From assembly GCF_003182475.1 (NCBI RefSeq), contig NZ_QGTS01000005.1, positions 62,001 to 126,000 of the forward strand: a DNA stretch of 64,000 nt. The letters are read 5' to 3'. Source of the DNA: Mangrovibacter plantisponsor. GTDB lineage: Bacteria > Pseudomonadota > Gammaproteobacteria > Enterobacterales > Enterobacteriaceae. Below are positions 40,137-52,003 of the stretch, one piece after another; the stretch's first letter is position 1; each line of letters starts with the position of its first letter. The notes below the pieces were generated by a model, which worked only from the letters and a program-made list of their open reading frames with translations, was not told the DNA's origin and searched no databases. The position numbers and the translations under genes were made by a program.

Positions 40137-40382
40137 GCCACGGTTATTCATGGGGAATATGATGATGTGGTTGAAGTCCGTACCGCACAGCAAGGCTATG
40201 TCGCATTGCTGCATGCTGGTGGCGATGTGACGTTGGATATTGTTGATGACCTTGGGCACGCTATTGATGAACGCAGTATGAAGTTCGCGCTGGATCATTT
40301 GCGTTATACCATCCCACGCCGCTACTTTGACGATGCGTTAAGCGTTTCGCCCGGTAAAAGTGATGTTATTGGGTTGCGTTGA
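40137..40382 (+). pseudogene. ypfH: 3' remnant of ypfH (alpha/beta hydrolase)
   Basis: E. coli has ypfH, a serine-esterase of about 232 residues, right after tmcA. Here only the last 81 codons remain, without a proper start. The translation runs TVIHGEYDDVVEVRTAQQG, then AGGDVTLDIVDDLGHAIDERS and FALDHLRYTIPRRYFDDAL, close to the YpfH C-terminus. The catalytic His (in LGHAID) and the Asp region (HGEYDD) survive, but the nucleophile GFSQG and the N-terminal two thirds are gone. The deletion joint lies between 40122 and 40137, directly behind tmcA. A GTG at 40167 could start a 71-residue product, but it would lack a catalytic site. Confidence 0.85.
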
Positions 40383-40409
40383 CACAAAATTGTTGCCTGC
40401 AAAAAACAT

Positions 40410-40433
40410 CAGCCCCTGCCGGAACAGGGGCTG
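40410..40433 (-). terminator. Intrinsic terminator of the yffB-dapE-ypfN run
   Basis: Perfect nine-base arms CAGCCCCTG (40410-40418) and CAGGGGCTG (40425-40433). On the minus strand the stem is followed by ATGTTTTTTG, so it mainly ends ypfN transcription. It may also serve the ypfH remnant. Confidence 0.8.
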
Positions 40434-40439
40434 ATAACG

Positions 40440-40634
40440 TTATTTGCTTTTTTTACCCGGCCAGTTATCGTCATCGTCCCACTTGTCATTGCAATCACGA
40501 TGTGGTGGCAAATCAGGCTTATTGGCGAGGAATTTTTTGTGATCAACACGCATCAAATCTTTGATAACGTTGATGAACACTCCAAGTAAAAATACCAGTA
40601 CCAGTATCCACCAGTATTTTGATAACCATTCCAT
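40440..40634 (-). CDS. ypfN: Small membrane protein YpfN (UPF0370)
   Basis: The 64-residue product matches E. coli YpfN: one membrane span at about 6-25 ([19 protein letters not shown]), then [19 protein letters not shown] and an acidic Trp-containing tail (DKWDDDDNW). Its function is unknown. The start at 40634 is preceded by AGAGGAA; the frame open to 40736 overlaps dapE and is not used. Last gene of yffB-dapE-ypfN. Confidence 0.92.
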   Translation of the reverse strand: MEWLSKYWWILVLVFLLGVFINVIKDLMRVDHKKFLANKPDLPPHRDCNDKWDDDDNWPGKKSK

Positions 40635-40663
40635 TGCTTGTTCCTCTTTCAGTGCTGGCGCGG

Positions 40664-41791
40664 TCAGGCAACCAGGTGTTCCATAATGCGTTGATACATG
40701 CGGGCAAGAAGCTGCAGGTCTGAAGCTTTTACACATTCATTAATTTTATGAATGGTCGCGTTGACCGGCCCCAGTTCAACAACCTGGGCACCCATACGTG
40801 CAATAAAACGCCCGTCAGATGTACCGCCATTGGTCAGCAACTGCGGTTTAATTTCATTATAGTGTTCAACGGCATTAACTACTGCATCCACCAGTTTACC
40901 GCGTGAGGTAAGGAAAGGTTGCCCGGACAGCCACCAATCCGTGGTGTAACGCAACTGGTGTTTATCCAGCAGTGCTGTTACTTGTTGCCTGATGTCTTCA
41001 TCTGTCAGTTCAGTGCTGAAACGGAAGTTGAACTGCACGAACAAATCGCCCGGAATAACGTTGTTACTGCCTGTACCAGCCTGAATATTGGCAATCTGCA
41101 TACTGGTGGGCGGGAAAAACGCATTACCTTCATCCCAGCGAATGTTCACCAGCTCATTGAGCATGGGCGCAGCTCGGTGTACCGGGTTGTCCGCAAGATG
41201 CGGATAGGCAACATGGCCCTGAACGCCATGGATTGTCAGGTTACAGGTCAGGGAACCACGGCGGCCATTTTTAACGACGTCACCAACCACTTCGCTACTT
41301 GAGGGTTCACCGACCAGGCAGTAATCCAGGCGCTCATTACGCGCCATTAGTGCCTCAACAACTTTCACTGTGCCATTTGTGGCACTGGCTTCTTCATCAG
41401 ATGTAATCATAAATGCCAGGCGGCCTTTATGATTGGGGTGCTGGGCGACAAAACGTTCAGCCGCAACAACCATTGCCGCCAGTGAGCCTTTCATATCTGC
41501 CGCACCGCGGCCAAACAACATGCCATCACGAATGGTTGGTTCGAACGGTGGGTTAATCCAGCGGTCATAATCGCCTGCCGGCACTACATCGGTGTGCCCT
41601 GCAAAAGCCAGCGTTTCACCTTCGCCACGCCAGGCCCAAAAATTCTCGGTATCGCCAAAATTCATTGGCTCAACTGTAAAACCAATTGCCCGCAACCTTT
41701 CTGTCAGTAGCGCCTGGCAACCGGCATCATCCGGGCTCAGGGAAGGGCGACGAATAAGTTGCTGAGTCAGTTCAATAACCGGGCAGGACAT
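40664..41791 (-). CDS. dapE: N-succinyl-L,L-diaminopimelate desuccinylase
   Basis: Dinuclear zinc M20 enzyme that releases L,L-diaminopimelate for lysine and peptidoglycan. The 375 residues equal the E. coli length. Zinc ligands and catalytic Glu are visible in [12 protein letters not shown] (about 63-74), [12 protein letters not shown] (about 94-105), [11 protein letters not shown] (about 132-142) and the C-terminal [10 protein letters not shown]. It starts 3 bp after the stop of yffB. Confidence 0.97.
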   Translation of the reverse strand: MSCPVIELTQQLIRRPSLSPDDAGCQALLTERLRAIGFTVEPMNFGDTENFWAWRGEGETLAFAGHTDVVPAGDYDRWINPPFEPTIRDGMLFGRGAADMKGSLAAMVVAAERFVAQHPNHKGRLAFMITSDEEASATNGTVKVVEALMARNERLDYCLVGEPSSSEVVGDVVKNGRRGSLTCNLTIHGVQGHVAYPHLADNPVHRAAPMLNELVNIRWDEGNAFFPPTSMQIANIQAGTGSNNVIPGDLFVQFNFRFSTELTDEDIRQQVTALLDKHQLRYTTDWWLSGQPFLTSRGKLVDAVVNAVEHYNEIKPQLLTNGGTSDGRFIARMGAQVVELGPVNATIHKINECVKASDLQLLARMYQRIMEHLVA

Positions 41792-41794
41792 ACA

Positions 41795-42175
41795 CTACAC
41801 CTCACTCACAAACTGCTGATATTTTTCTTCACTAAAGCCCAGCAGCATAGGCTTACCGGGGGCGCAGAGCAATGGGCGTTTAATGATGGCAGGCATTTCT
41901 TTCATCAATTGTTTCGCAGTTTCCGCAGATGTAATTGACGCCCGGTGCGCTTCATCCAGTTTACGCCAGGTTGTGCCCCGGGTATTCAGCAGCGCTTCCC
42001 ACCCCAGTTCTGCTATGAAGCTATCCAGCAGCGTGTCGTCCAGACCATCTGCACGGTAATCATGAAACTGATAAGCGACCTGATGTGTGTCCAGCCAGCG
42101 GCGTGCTTTTTTAATCGTGTCGCAATTTTTAATGCCGTAAAGTATTAATGCTGTCGTGTTTGCCGGGGTTACCAT
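41795..42175 (-). CDS. yffB: ArsC/Spx-family protein YffB
   Basis: Thioredoxin-fold protein of the ArsC/Spx family; E. coli YffB (118 residues) has no settled role. The 126 residues carry [18 protein letters not shown] at about 11-28, where the single Cys of the family sits, and the conserved [12 protein letters not shown] and IIKRPLLC blocks. The N-terminus has a few extra residues. First gene of yffB-dapE-ypfN. Confidence 0.92.
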   Translation of the reverse strand: MVTPANTTALILYGIKNCDTIKKARRWLDTHQVAYQFHDYRADGLDDTLLDSFIAELGWEALLNTRGTTWRKLDEAHRASITSAETAKQLMKEMPAIIKRPLLCAPGKPMLLGFSEEKYQQFVSEV

Positions 42176-42556
42176 GAATCTGTATCACCTGTTATATTTG
42201 ATGTTTCTGCTTTGTTTTATCCCGCAGGTAAAAACCTAACCGCTGATAATGCCGTACACACCGCGGCAGATCCATAGCTTAACGACAAGTTGGTTAAATA
42301 ACCGCCATTGTGTTCGCCGCCACAGCAGGGTATTCGCAGCGCCAGTTTCCTGTGAAAGCAACCTGTTAGCCATCACCATGAGCAGCAGGCTTACCTTGTG
42401 CCAGTGCAAACCAATAACCACTTTTTATATATTGTTATTATGTGCTTTCCCATGTTATTGGCTGATAATGGCAATGATGAATTATGCGGAAATACTTTCT
42501 GTTGTCATTACCATCAAAATAATTAACCATGTTATTCAAATAGCATGACAAACTAT
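42176..42556. other. 381-bp gap upstream of yffB
   Basis: AT content rises toward the right. It should hold the yffB promoter on the minus strand. I see no gene, repeat or clear regulatory site. A 99-codon frame at 42249-42548 has no ribosome-binding site. Confidence 0.4.
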
Positions 42557-42988
42557 TTACCGAATATAACCATTCTTCCGTAGACTGAATAAATTTTCAC
42601 TCTTATCGCATACCATTCCAGTTAACAATACGCAAAAGCCGTGCTTTTCATAAAAAGGAATTTTATCCGGCACCGCATAAATGAAAGTTTTGCCGTAGGG
42701 AGACAAGGTTTCTTTAATCGTCAGCATCAATTGCTTCCCTAATCCGGTACCCTGAAAACCTGGGGAAACAACGACATCAGCTAAATAACTCGCCCAGGTT
42801 AAGTCACTGATTGCACGGGCGGTCGCGACCAGTTTATCTGCTTCAAAACCAAACCAGGTAAAGGTGCTGTGCATAAATGCCTGCTGTACCTCTGAAGGGT
42901 TACGTTTATTTAACCCTCCCGATTCAATAAGGTCTGCCACTTCTTGCCAATTAATTTTGGCATCATTTTTATCAGTCAAAATAATCAT
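42557..42988 (-). CDS. GNAT-family N-acetyltransferase
   Basis: The 143-residue product has GNAT motif A with the acetyl-CoA pyrophosphate loop (VVSPGFQGTGLGKQLM, about 72-87) and a C-terminal FYEKHGFCVL motif B. The substrate cannot be told from sequence. The start is ATG 42988 with AGGTGAT six bases upstream. It lies between yffB and ypfM, where E. coli has nothing, and is more AT-rich than its neighbours, so it is likely an acquired gene. It has its own short divergent promoter region with ypfM. Confidence 0.85.
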   Translation of the reverse strand: MIILTDKNDAKINWQEVADLIESGGLNKRNPSEVQQAFMHSTFTWFGFEADKLVATARAISDLTWASYLADVVVSPGFQGTGLGKQLMLTIKETLSPYGKTFIYAVPDKIPFYEKHGFCVLLTGMVCDKSENLFSLRKNGYIR

Positions 42989-43192
42989 ATCTGGATCACC
43001 TTTTTTTTCATTTCATACCGCAATTATTGCGGTGCGTCACATAAAGTTTTTCATCAGAAGCCGATATTATTAGCAAGACGCAAAGGTAATCACCGGCGAA
43101 CAGAGAAAAATCTTATCACAGCAATTGGATAAATTTTCTTCACATCATTGTTAATTTTTTGTATTATTAAGTCAATTATAAGAGAGGTTGTT

Positions 43193-43252
43193 ATGATTGA
43201 ACGTGAACTGGGGAACTGGAAAGATTTTATCGCAGGCATGTTGCGTAAATAA
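43193..43252 (+). CDS. ypfM: 19-residue small protein YpfM
   Basis: The frame encodes MIERELGNWKDFIAGMLRK, which differs from E. coli YpfM in only two positions. An AGAGAGG ribosome-binding site (43181-43187) lies five bases before the ATG. The peptide is amphipathic; its function is unknown. It lies between yffB and acrD as in E. coli, and a strong bidirectional terminator (43324-43351) follows. Confidence 0.92.
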   Translation: MIERELGNWKDFIAGMLRK

Positions 43253-43323
43253 TCTTTCTGTTTTTAAAGAAGAAGCAGTGTGGTGATCGTCCATCGCTGC
43301 TATAGCGAACAAACGATCAAATG

Positions 43324-43351
43324 AAAAAGGCGACTTGAATGTCGCCTTTTT
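43324..43351. terminator. Bidirectional terminator between ypfM and acrD
   Basis: Perfect eleven-base arms AAAAAGGCGAC (43324-43334) and GTCGCCTTTTT (43341-43351) with loop TTGAAT. U-tracts form on both strands. Confidence 0.88.
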
Positions 43352-43383
43352 GTTGCTCTGTTTTTTACTTCAATGGTTATCTG

Positions 43384-46300
43384 TCAGTCTTCATAAGGTG
43401 GCGGCAGTGGGAAGCGGCGCCGGATAAGCGTAAAGAACAGCGGAACAAAGAACACAGCCAGAATGGTGGCTGAAATCATCCCGCCCATCACCCCGGTGCC
43501 AACAGCGTGCTGGCTGGCAGAACCGGCGCCAGAACTGATTGCCATTGGTAATACCCCAAATACAAAGGCCAGTGAGGTCATCAAAATAGGGCGCAGGCGC
43601 TGGCGGCAGGCTTCCAGAGTAGCGTCCAGCAATGTTGCTCCGTTGGCGTTGCGCTCATTGGCAAATTCCACAATAAGGATGGCGTTCTTCGCGGATATCC
43701 CTATGACAGTCAACAGCCCAACCTGGAAGTAAACATCGTTCTCCAGCCCTCGCAACCAGGTGGCAACCAGTGCGCCAATCACGCCCAGCGGAACCACCAG
43801 CATGACAGAGAATGGCACCGACCAGCTTTCGTAAAGTGCTGCCAGGCACAGGAAGATAACCAGTAAAGATAAGCCATACAGTGCCGGTGCCTGGGCACCA
43901 GACAGGCGTTCCTGGTACGACAAGGCTGTCCATTCGAAACCAAAATTACCCGGAAGTTTTCTCACCAGGTCTTCCATAATATTCATGGCCGTCCCGTTAC
44001 TGACCCCCGGTGCTGCTTCACCGAGGATCTCCACTGCGGAATAACCGTTATAGCGTTCAAGCCTTGGTGAGCCGGTTTCCCAGCGGGAAGAGGCAAAAGC
44101 GGAAAATGGCACCATACCGCCGCTACTGTTGCGGACATACCACTGGTTAATGTCATCAGGTAGCATGCGATATTGGGCTTCGGCCTGCACGTAAACTTTT
44201 TTCACGCGCCCGCGATCCATAAAGTCATTCACATAGCTGGAACCCCAGGCAGTTTGCAAAATACTGTTGATGTCATCGACAGAAACGCCCAGAGCCTGAG
44301 CCTTACGCTGGTCAATATCAATGCGCAGTTGCGGGCTGTCATCAAGCCCGTTGTGGCGCACTCGCACCAGGTCCGGGTTATTGGCGGCCATGGCAAGAAG
44401 TTGGTCTCTGGCCTGCATCAGTGCATCGTGGCCGGTGCCTGCATGGTCTTGAAGCTCCATATCGAACCCGGCGGCGCTGCCCAGCCCACTGATTGGGGCA
44501 GGGTTATTCACAAAAATACGCGCTTCACGAATATGGGACAGCGCTTTTGTCGCACGCTGAATAATGGCAGAGGCGGTATCCGCTTTGGATTCCCGCTCAT
44601 CCCAGTCTTTCAGGCGAATAAACAAACGCGCGACGTTTTGCCCATTCCCCCCCGGGCCAGCACCAACTGTGGCGAAAACAGAGGTTACGTTCTTTTTCTC
44701 TTCATGCAGGAAATAGTGCTCTATTTTCTCAACCACTTTCAGAGTCTGGTTCTGCGTGGAACCACTGGGGAGCTGTACTGAAGCCAGGAACATCCCCCGG
44801 TCTTCAGTGGGTAAAAACGAAGTGGGTAACCGTAAAAACAGGACAGCCATTGCGCCAATCAGCAGCACATAAAGCAGCATCCAGCGCAGGCTGTGTTGCA
44901 GAATGCTGCCAACAGCGCGCTCATAGCGTAAGGTATTTTTGGTAAACGCCCGGTTGAACCAGCCAAAGAAACCTTTCTGCCCGTGGGAATGCCCTTGAGA
45001 AAGCGGTTTAAGCAGCGTTGCACACAATGCCGGAGTGAGAATCATCGCAACCAGTACTGACAACACCATGGCCGTAACGATAGTAATGGAAAACTGCCGG
45101 TAAATTGCGCCAGTAGTACCACCAAAAAACGCCATGGGAATAAACACTGCGCTAAGCACCATGGTTATCCCAACCAGCGCACTTTGGATTTGCTTCATCG
45201 ATTTTCGGGTGGCGGCTCTGGGAGACAGCCCTTCCTCCGCCATAATACGCTCGACGTTTTCCACCACGACAATGGCATCATCAACCAATAACCCAATTGC
45301 CAGCACCATCGCAAACATCGTGAGTGTGTTGATGCTGTATCCAAAGGTATACAACACAGCAAAGGTACCTAACAAGACAACAGGAACCGCGATGGTGGGG
45401 ATTAACGTTGCCCTGAAGTTTTGCAAGAACAGGTACATGACCAAAAACACCAGGAAAACTGCTTCTACCAGCGTTTTCACAACATCGGTAATGGATGCCT
45501 TAACGAATGATGACGTTTCGTAAGCGACACGGTATTCAAGACCGTGGGGGAAATAAGGAGCCAGCTCATCAAGTTTAGCCAGCACCCGTTTCGCGGTTTC
45601 CATTTCATTGGCACCGGATGCCAGTTTGATTCCCAGGCCAGATGCAGCCTGGCCATTATAACGGCTCAGGTAGTTATAACTTTCAGCCCCCAGTTCAACA
45701 TTGGCGACATCACCGAGCGTTACCATTGAACCATCCTGGTTAACTTTCAGTGTGATTGCTTTGAACTGTTCCGGGGTTTGTAACAACGATTGCGCATTAA
45801 TCGTAGCGTTCAGCGCCTGCGTGTCGAGGGAAGGTAACCCTCCTAATTGCCCGACTGCAATCTGGCTGTTCTGGGAAGTGATTGCACTGACCACATCAGC
45901 GGTAGTGAGCTGGTAACTGTTGAGTTTTACCGGGTTGAGCCAGATGCGCATGGAGTATTGGGAACCATAAGCATCGATATCACCCACGCCATCAATACGG
46001 CTTATCGGGTCCTGAATATTACTGGCGACGTAGTCGGCAATATCCTGCTTACCCATACTGCCATCTGTGGAAACAAACGCGATGGTCAGAATATTGGTAT
46101 CACCGGTTTTACGTACTGTTACCCCCTGGTTCTGGACTGCCTGGGGCAATTTACGCATCGCAGTTTGCAACTGGTTCTGGACTTGTTGCACGGCTTCATC
46201 TGGATCGGTTCCGGCCTGAAAACTGAGTGTAATAATCGCCTGACCAGAACTGGTACTTTGCGAAGACATATACATCAGGTTATCGATACCCGTTAAGTTC

Positions 46301-46500
46301 TGCTCAATAATCTGCGTGACGGTGTTTTCCATGGTTTTAGCAGAAGCACCGGGGTAATTCGCAGTAATACGAACATTGGGTGGAGCCAGATCGGGGTATT
46401 GTTCAACGGGAAGAGAAATGATTGCCATCAGGCCTGTAAGGCACAACAGAATGGCGATAACCCAGGCAAAAATTGGGCGATTAATAAAAAAGTTCGCCAT
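43384..46500 (-). CDS. acrD: Aminoglycoside/acriflavine efflux RND pump AcrD
   Basis: Inner-membrane proton-driven RND transporter that works with AcrA and TolC and exports aminoglycosides and other hydrophilic compounds. The 1038 residues have 12 spans and two large periplasmic loops. The proton-relay Asp pair is seen in [17 protein letters not shown] (about 405-421). It aligns with E. coli AcrD over its whole length. The locus (narQ side by side, no acrA) is also that of acrD. A BaeR-box-like site lies about 69-87 bp upstream of the start. Confidence 0.95.
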   Translation of the reverse strand: MANFFINRPIFAWVIAILLCLTGLMAIISLPVEQYPDLAPPNVRITANYPGASAKTMENTVTQIIEQNLTGIDNLMYMSSQSTSSGQAIITLSFQAGTDPDEAVQQVQNQLQTAMRKLPQAVQNQGVTVRKTGDTNILTIAFVSTDGSMGKQDIADYVASNIQDPISRIDGVGDIDAYGSQYSMRIWLNPVKLNSYQLTTADVVSAITSQNSQIAVGQLGGLPSLDTQALNATINAQSLLQTPEQFKAITLKVNQDGSMVTLGDVANVELGAESYNYLSRYNGQAASGLGIKLASGANEMETAKRVLAKLDELAPYFPHGLEYRVAYETSSFVKASITDVVKTLVEAVFLVFLVMYLFLQNFRATLIPTIAVPVVLLGTFAVLYTFGYSINTLTMFAMVLAIGLLVDDAIVVVENVERIMAEEGLSPRAATRKSMKQIQSALVGITMVLSAVFIPMAFFGGTTGAIYRQFSITIVTAMVLSVLVAMILTPALCATLLKPLSQGHSHGQKGFFGWFNRAFTKNTLRYERAVGSILQHSLRWMLLYVLLIGAMAVLFLRLPTSFLPTEDRGMFLASVQLPSGSTQNQTLKVVEKIEHYFLHEEKKNVTSVFATVGAGPGGNGQNVARLFIRLKDWDERESKADTASAIIQRATKALSHIREARIFVNNPAPISGLGSAAGFDMELQDHAGTGHDALMQARDQLLAMAANNPDLVRVRHNGLDDSPQLRIDIDQRKAQALGVSVDDINSILQTAWGSSYVNDFMDRGRVKKVYVQAEAQYRMLPDDINQWYVRNSSGGMVPFSAFASSRWETGSPRLERYNGYSAVEILGEAAPGVSNGTAMNIMEDLVRKLPGNFGFEWTALSYQERLSGAQAPALYGLSLLVIFLCLAALYESWSVPFSVMLVVPLGVIGALVATWLRGLENDVYFQVGLLTVIGISAKNAILIVEFANERNANGATLLDATLEACRQRLRPILMTSLAFVFGVLPMAISSGAGSASQHAVGTGVMGGMISATILAVFFVPLFFTLIRRRFPLPPPYED

Positions 46501-46568
46501 GTTGGCGGAATCCTCAAAGAAGGCAATTCATTATTATCAGTTACCCACCATGTTAACTTCGCACATGC

Positions 46569-46587
46569 GCCACAACATGGAGAAAAC
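46569..46587 (-). promoter_or_regulatory. BaeR-box-like site upstream of acrD
   Basis: On the minus strand this reads GTTTTCTCCATGTTGTGGC, close to the BaeR consensus TTTTTCTCCATDATTGGC; the first twelve positions match except one, and the right half carries an extra base. E. coli acrD is activated by BaeSR under envelope stress. Confidence 0.5.
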
Positions 46588-46721
46588 AGGAAATGAGTGT
46601 ATGTATTTTTTTTAGAAATAGGGTTTCATTTTTACAATTGTTTGCCGAAAGGCATTAAATATCATATCTGCAAAAAAGCAAAAAGTGATAAAAGTGCGAT
46701 TTTTCACAAAGTGACAAATTC

Positions 46722-47132
46722 TTATTTTTTCTGGCGTTGGCGTCTCTCACGTCCTCTTGTGGCACCAACTTTAATTGCTGTAAGTAACAATTCCGGGTCG
46801 TTATCTTTTACCAGGTAATCATCGGCGCCTGCAGCCAGGGCTGCCTGCATATCTTCCGGTGCATCTGAGATAGTAAGAATCAATACATGGGCAATGGTTT
46901 GTTGAGCGCGTAAAATACGTAAAGCTTCCAGCCCGCTCATACCACTCATATTTAAATCAAGAATGACTAAATCCGGCATCAGCGCAGCAACCTGGTCCAG
47001 TGTCTGTTGCCCGTTTTCTGCTTCGCCAATGATAACCAGATCATCTTCCAGCTCGATAAGCTGGCGAACCCCTTTACGAATTAATGGGTGATCATCAACA
47101 ACTAAAATACGGCATGGATCAGTGTGTGGCAT
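46722..47132 (-). CDS. NarP/NarL-type response regulator with receiver domain only
   Basis: The 136-residue product is a complete CheY-like receiver of the NarL class: acidic pair Asp13-Asp14, phospho-acceptor Asp59 in ILDLNMSGMSGLEAL, Thr87 and Lys109 in YLVKD. NarP and NarL (about 215 residues) continue with a linker and a LuxR-type DNA-binding domain. Here the protein ends in a basic tail (RGRERRQRQKK) and no frame downstream encodes the missing domain. ATG 47132 has AGGGGGAG just upstream; a GTG at 47153 would overlap narQ. It lies 17 bp after narQ and is certainly cotranscribed. It could compete for NarQ phosphate, act by protein contact, or be a decayed regulator. Confidence 0.85.
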   Translation of the reverse strand: MPHTDPCRILVVDDHPLIRKGVRQLIELEDDLVIIGEAENGQQTLDQVAALMPDLVILDLNMSGMSGLEALRILRAQQTIAHVLILTISDAPEDMQAALAAGADDYLVKDNDPELLLTAIKVGATRGRERRQRQKK

Positions 47133-47149
47133 AACTCCCCCTGTGATAA

Positions 47150-48856
47150 TCACGATGCTGCTGCACCGCTTGCGCTGCCGGTATCAGTTGAAAAACTCAG
47201 GCTTACCAGCGTCCCACCTGTTACCGGGCATGAGATAGCCAGTTTCCCGCCCAGGCGTTGTGCCCGCTCATGCATAATATTTAAGCCATAATGCCCGGCG
47301 GGTTCATCAAGGCTTTGGATCCCGCGGCCATTATCACGAACATAAACAGCATGCCCGCCATCGGGAGATGAGATACAACTTACCGAGATTTCACTGGCAT
47401 TCGCGTGTTTGATGGCATTGAGTACCGCTTCCCGTACCAGTTGCAGTAAATGGACTTGTTGCTGAGCATCCAGGGCCTGTGTAGGCATTCGGCAGTCAAG
47501 GTGGATTTGTGCCGGGGTTTGCGCACGTAAAGGCTCAATCATTTCCTGCAGGGCTGCAGACAAATCGGCTTGTTGCAGTGTCAGGCGGAATGTTGACAGC
47601 AGTTCACGTAATTGCCGGTAGGCATCATTCAGCGCTTTAGAAAAATCCTCAATGATTTGCCGCGCCATCGGGTTTTCCTGAGGAATACTCCGGTTAAGCA
47701 GAGCCATCTGAATACGTAAGTAAGAAAGCACCTGAGCCAGGGAGTCATGCAATTCACGGGCAATAGTGGCCCGTTCTTCCATCAACAAAAGTTGCTGATA
47801 GTGTTTTTTTGCCTGGTTGAAAAACAACCCACGGCCTAACATATTAGAGACACTTTGCATCATCTGTGCAGGTGGCGTATTGGGTTCTGCCTGCCAGCGT
47901 AACTGGCCAAATACTGTATCCTGCATAGTGACCGGAATGGTCTGCCAGTTTCCGTCTGGTACCTCGCTACCTTCACGGATAGACCAGTTTTCCCCTACCA
48001 ACATTTCAATACACTCAACATGTTCATGCTGGCGGATTATCTGCAATATGTGGCGAAAACTCAGCGGGTCCATCGAACTGGTGTTCATTGCCTGAGAGCA
48101 GTTATACAACACTTCCAGCATGCGGTTGGCTTGCTGTAAATCTTGTGTTTTCTCTGAGACTTTTTCTTCCAGCGAGCGGTAAAACTTGTGCAGTTCATTC
48201 GTCATCGCAGTAAAGCTGCGCGACAGCATACCCAGTTCATTTGGTAAGTCTGTATGCAGTGGTGGAATGTGGAACACGCCTTCCTGAATTTTTTTACTGG
48301 CAACAACCAGAGATTCCAGCGGAGACACCACATGCAGGCGAATGCGTTCCAGCGTAAAAAAGATAACCAGTAAAATGGTCATAAAACCGAGTGCGGCGAA
48401 TACCGCCACCAGCATCACTTTCTTTTCCGCATACTGCTGGAGCGCAAAAACGAATTCGTTGATGTTACCAACATAGTTGGCAATATTTTGCTGGTACCAG
48501 GTTTGGTTTCCTGCCTGCAGTTGTTGCTGCATTTCACCCCATGCAGCATGGATTTGAGCATACCGTTCGCGCACATTGGCGGGAACATACCAACGGTTCA
48601 GCGCGTGAAAAACAGGGGAGTTAAGAGAAGCGGTATATTTCTTTTGGTGCTCAGGCAACATCGCCGGGTTGGCCTGGAGATCATAGCCCATTCGGTAACT
48701 TTGCATGCGTAGTGAACCGGCAATATTCACGGCTTGTGCATCACTCAGGCTGCTGGAAAGCGTTACCAGCGCCAGACCAGTGGACAGCAGCGAAACCAGA
48801 ACAATATACAGGAATGCACGGGCAAGGGTTGAAGATACTGATTGCTTAACGATCAC
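47150..48856 (-). CDS. narQ: Nitrate/nitrite sensor histidine kinase NarQ
   Basis: Inner-membrane sensor that phosphorylates NarL and NarP on nitrate or nitrite. The 568 residues have TM1 at about 11-33 and the ligand-binding P-box (DAQAVNIAGSLRMQSYRMGY) at about 40-59. TM2 (about 148-170), a HAMP domain and a cysteine-bearing GAF-like segment follow. The dimerisation helix carries the phospho-His in IARELHDSLAQVLSYLR, and HATPase_c has DNGRGIQ and GHYGLNIM. The start is GTG 48856 behind AAAGGA, as in E. coli (MIVK). It is followed by the receiver-only regulator and is divergent from aegA. Confidence 0.96.
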   Translation of the reverse strand: MIVKQSVSSTLARAFLYIVLVSLLSTGLALVTLSSSLSDAQAVNIAGSLRMQSYRMGYDLQANPAMLPEHQKKYTASLNSPVFHALNRWYVPANVRERYAQIHAAWGEMQQQLQAGNQTWYQQNIANYVGNINEFVFALQQYAEKKVMLVAVFAALGFMTILLVIFFTLERIRLHVVSPLESLVVASKKIQEGVFHIPPLHTDLPNELGMLSRSFTAMTNELHKFYRSLEEKVSEKTQDLQQANRMLEVLYNCSQAMNTSSMDPLSFRHILQIIRQHEHVECIEMLVGENWSIREGSEVPDGNWQTIPVTMQDTVFGQLRWQAEPNTPPAQMMQSVSNMLGRGLFFNQAKKHYQQLLLMEERATIARELHDSLAQVLSYLRIQMALLNRSIPQENPMARQIIEDFSKALNDAYRQLRELLSTFRLTLQQADLSAALQEMIEPLRAQTPAQIHLDCRMPTQALDAQQQVHLLQLVREAVLNAIKHANASEISVSCISSPDGGHAVYVRDNGRGIQSLDEPAGHYGLNIMHERAQRLGGKLAISCPVTGGTLVSLSFSTDTGSASGAAAS

Positions 48857-51224
<2,368 letters not shown>

Positions 51225-51307
51225 CGTTTTTACGGTAATAAAACGGCAACGACAAATTGCCTCTGGCGGCGTAGTATGGTGACTCATGTCTGTTTTCAGG
51301 AGCCGCT

Positions 51308-51883
51308 ATGCCGCCAAAAATTACTATCATCAAAGACAAAGTCCTCTCTGATAATTACTTTATTCTGCGCAACATCACCTACGAACTGACCCGTAATAAT
51401 GGCGAAGTTATTCGCCAAAAGCGCGAGGTTTACGACCGGGGAAACGGCGCAACAATCTTGCTGTATAACCGCGACCAGCGCAGTGTGGTGTTGACCCGTC
51501 AGTTTCGTGTGGCAACCTGGGTGAATGGTAACGAGGATGGGCGGCTGATTGAAGCCTGTGCCGGGTTACTGGACAACGATGCACCTGAAGCCTGCGCCCG
51601 TAAAGAAGCCATGGAAGAAACGGGTTACCAGGTGGGTGAGGTCGAAAAAGTCTTTGAACTGTATATGTCTCCTGGCGGGGTAACAGAAGTTGTTTATTTC
51701 TTTATTGCACCTTATAGCGCGCAATTGAAGAAAAGTGCCGGGGGGGGCGTTGATGATGAAGCCATTGATGTCATTGAAATGGCTTTTGATGATGCAATGG
51801 AAAAAGTGCGTAGCGGCGAAATTTGCGATGGCAAGACAGTGATTTTACTGCAACATCTTAAGCTAAGTGGCTGTATGGATTAA
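51308..51883 (+). CDS. nudK: GDP-mannose pyrophosphatase NudK
   Basis: Nudix hydrolase that splits GDP-mannose. The 191 residues align with E. coli NudK throughout (IKDKVLSDNYFILRNITYE; EVYDRGNGATILLYN). The Nudix box is at about residues 84-105 and keeps the metal-binding Glu residues of MEETG. Its first acidic position, Glu in many members, is Ala here (NDAPEAC), which should not remove the metal site. ATG 51308 follows AGGAGCC. Confidence 0.95.
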   Translation: MPPKITIIKDKVLSDNYFILRNITYELTRNNGEVIRQKREVYDRGNGATILLYNRDQRSVVLTRQFRVATWVNGNEDGRLIEACAGLLDNDAPEACARKEAMEETGYQVGEVEKVFELYMSPGGVTEVVYFFIAPYSAQLKKSAGGGVDDEAIDVIEMAFDDAMEKVRSGEICDGKTVILLQHLKLSGCMD

Positions 51884-52003
51884 CGGCCACATTCATTTTG
51901 AGATTCGTTTTTTTTCAATCCGACAAATCTTATTGAGCCAGCCCGCAAGGGGAACGAAGATACGGCGACGTTATTTTGCTCATTCTGGTTTACAGGATTG
52001 TCT

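Noticed and set aside
40167-40382. Independent 71-residue gene after tmcA
   Set aside because: The sequence is the C-terminus of YpfH without its nucleophile region, so a truncated gene explains it better.
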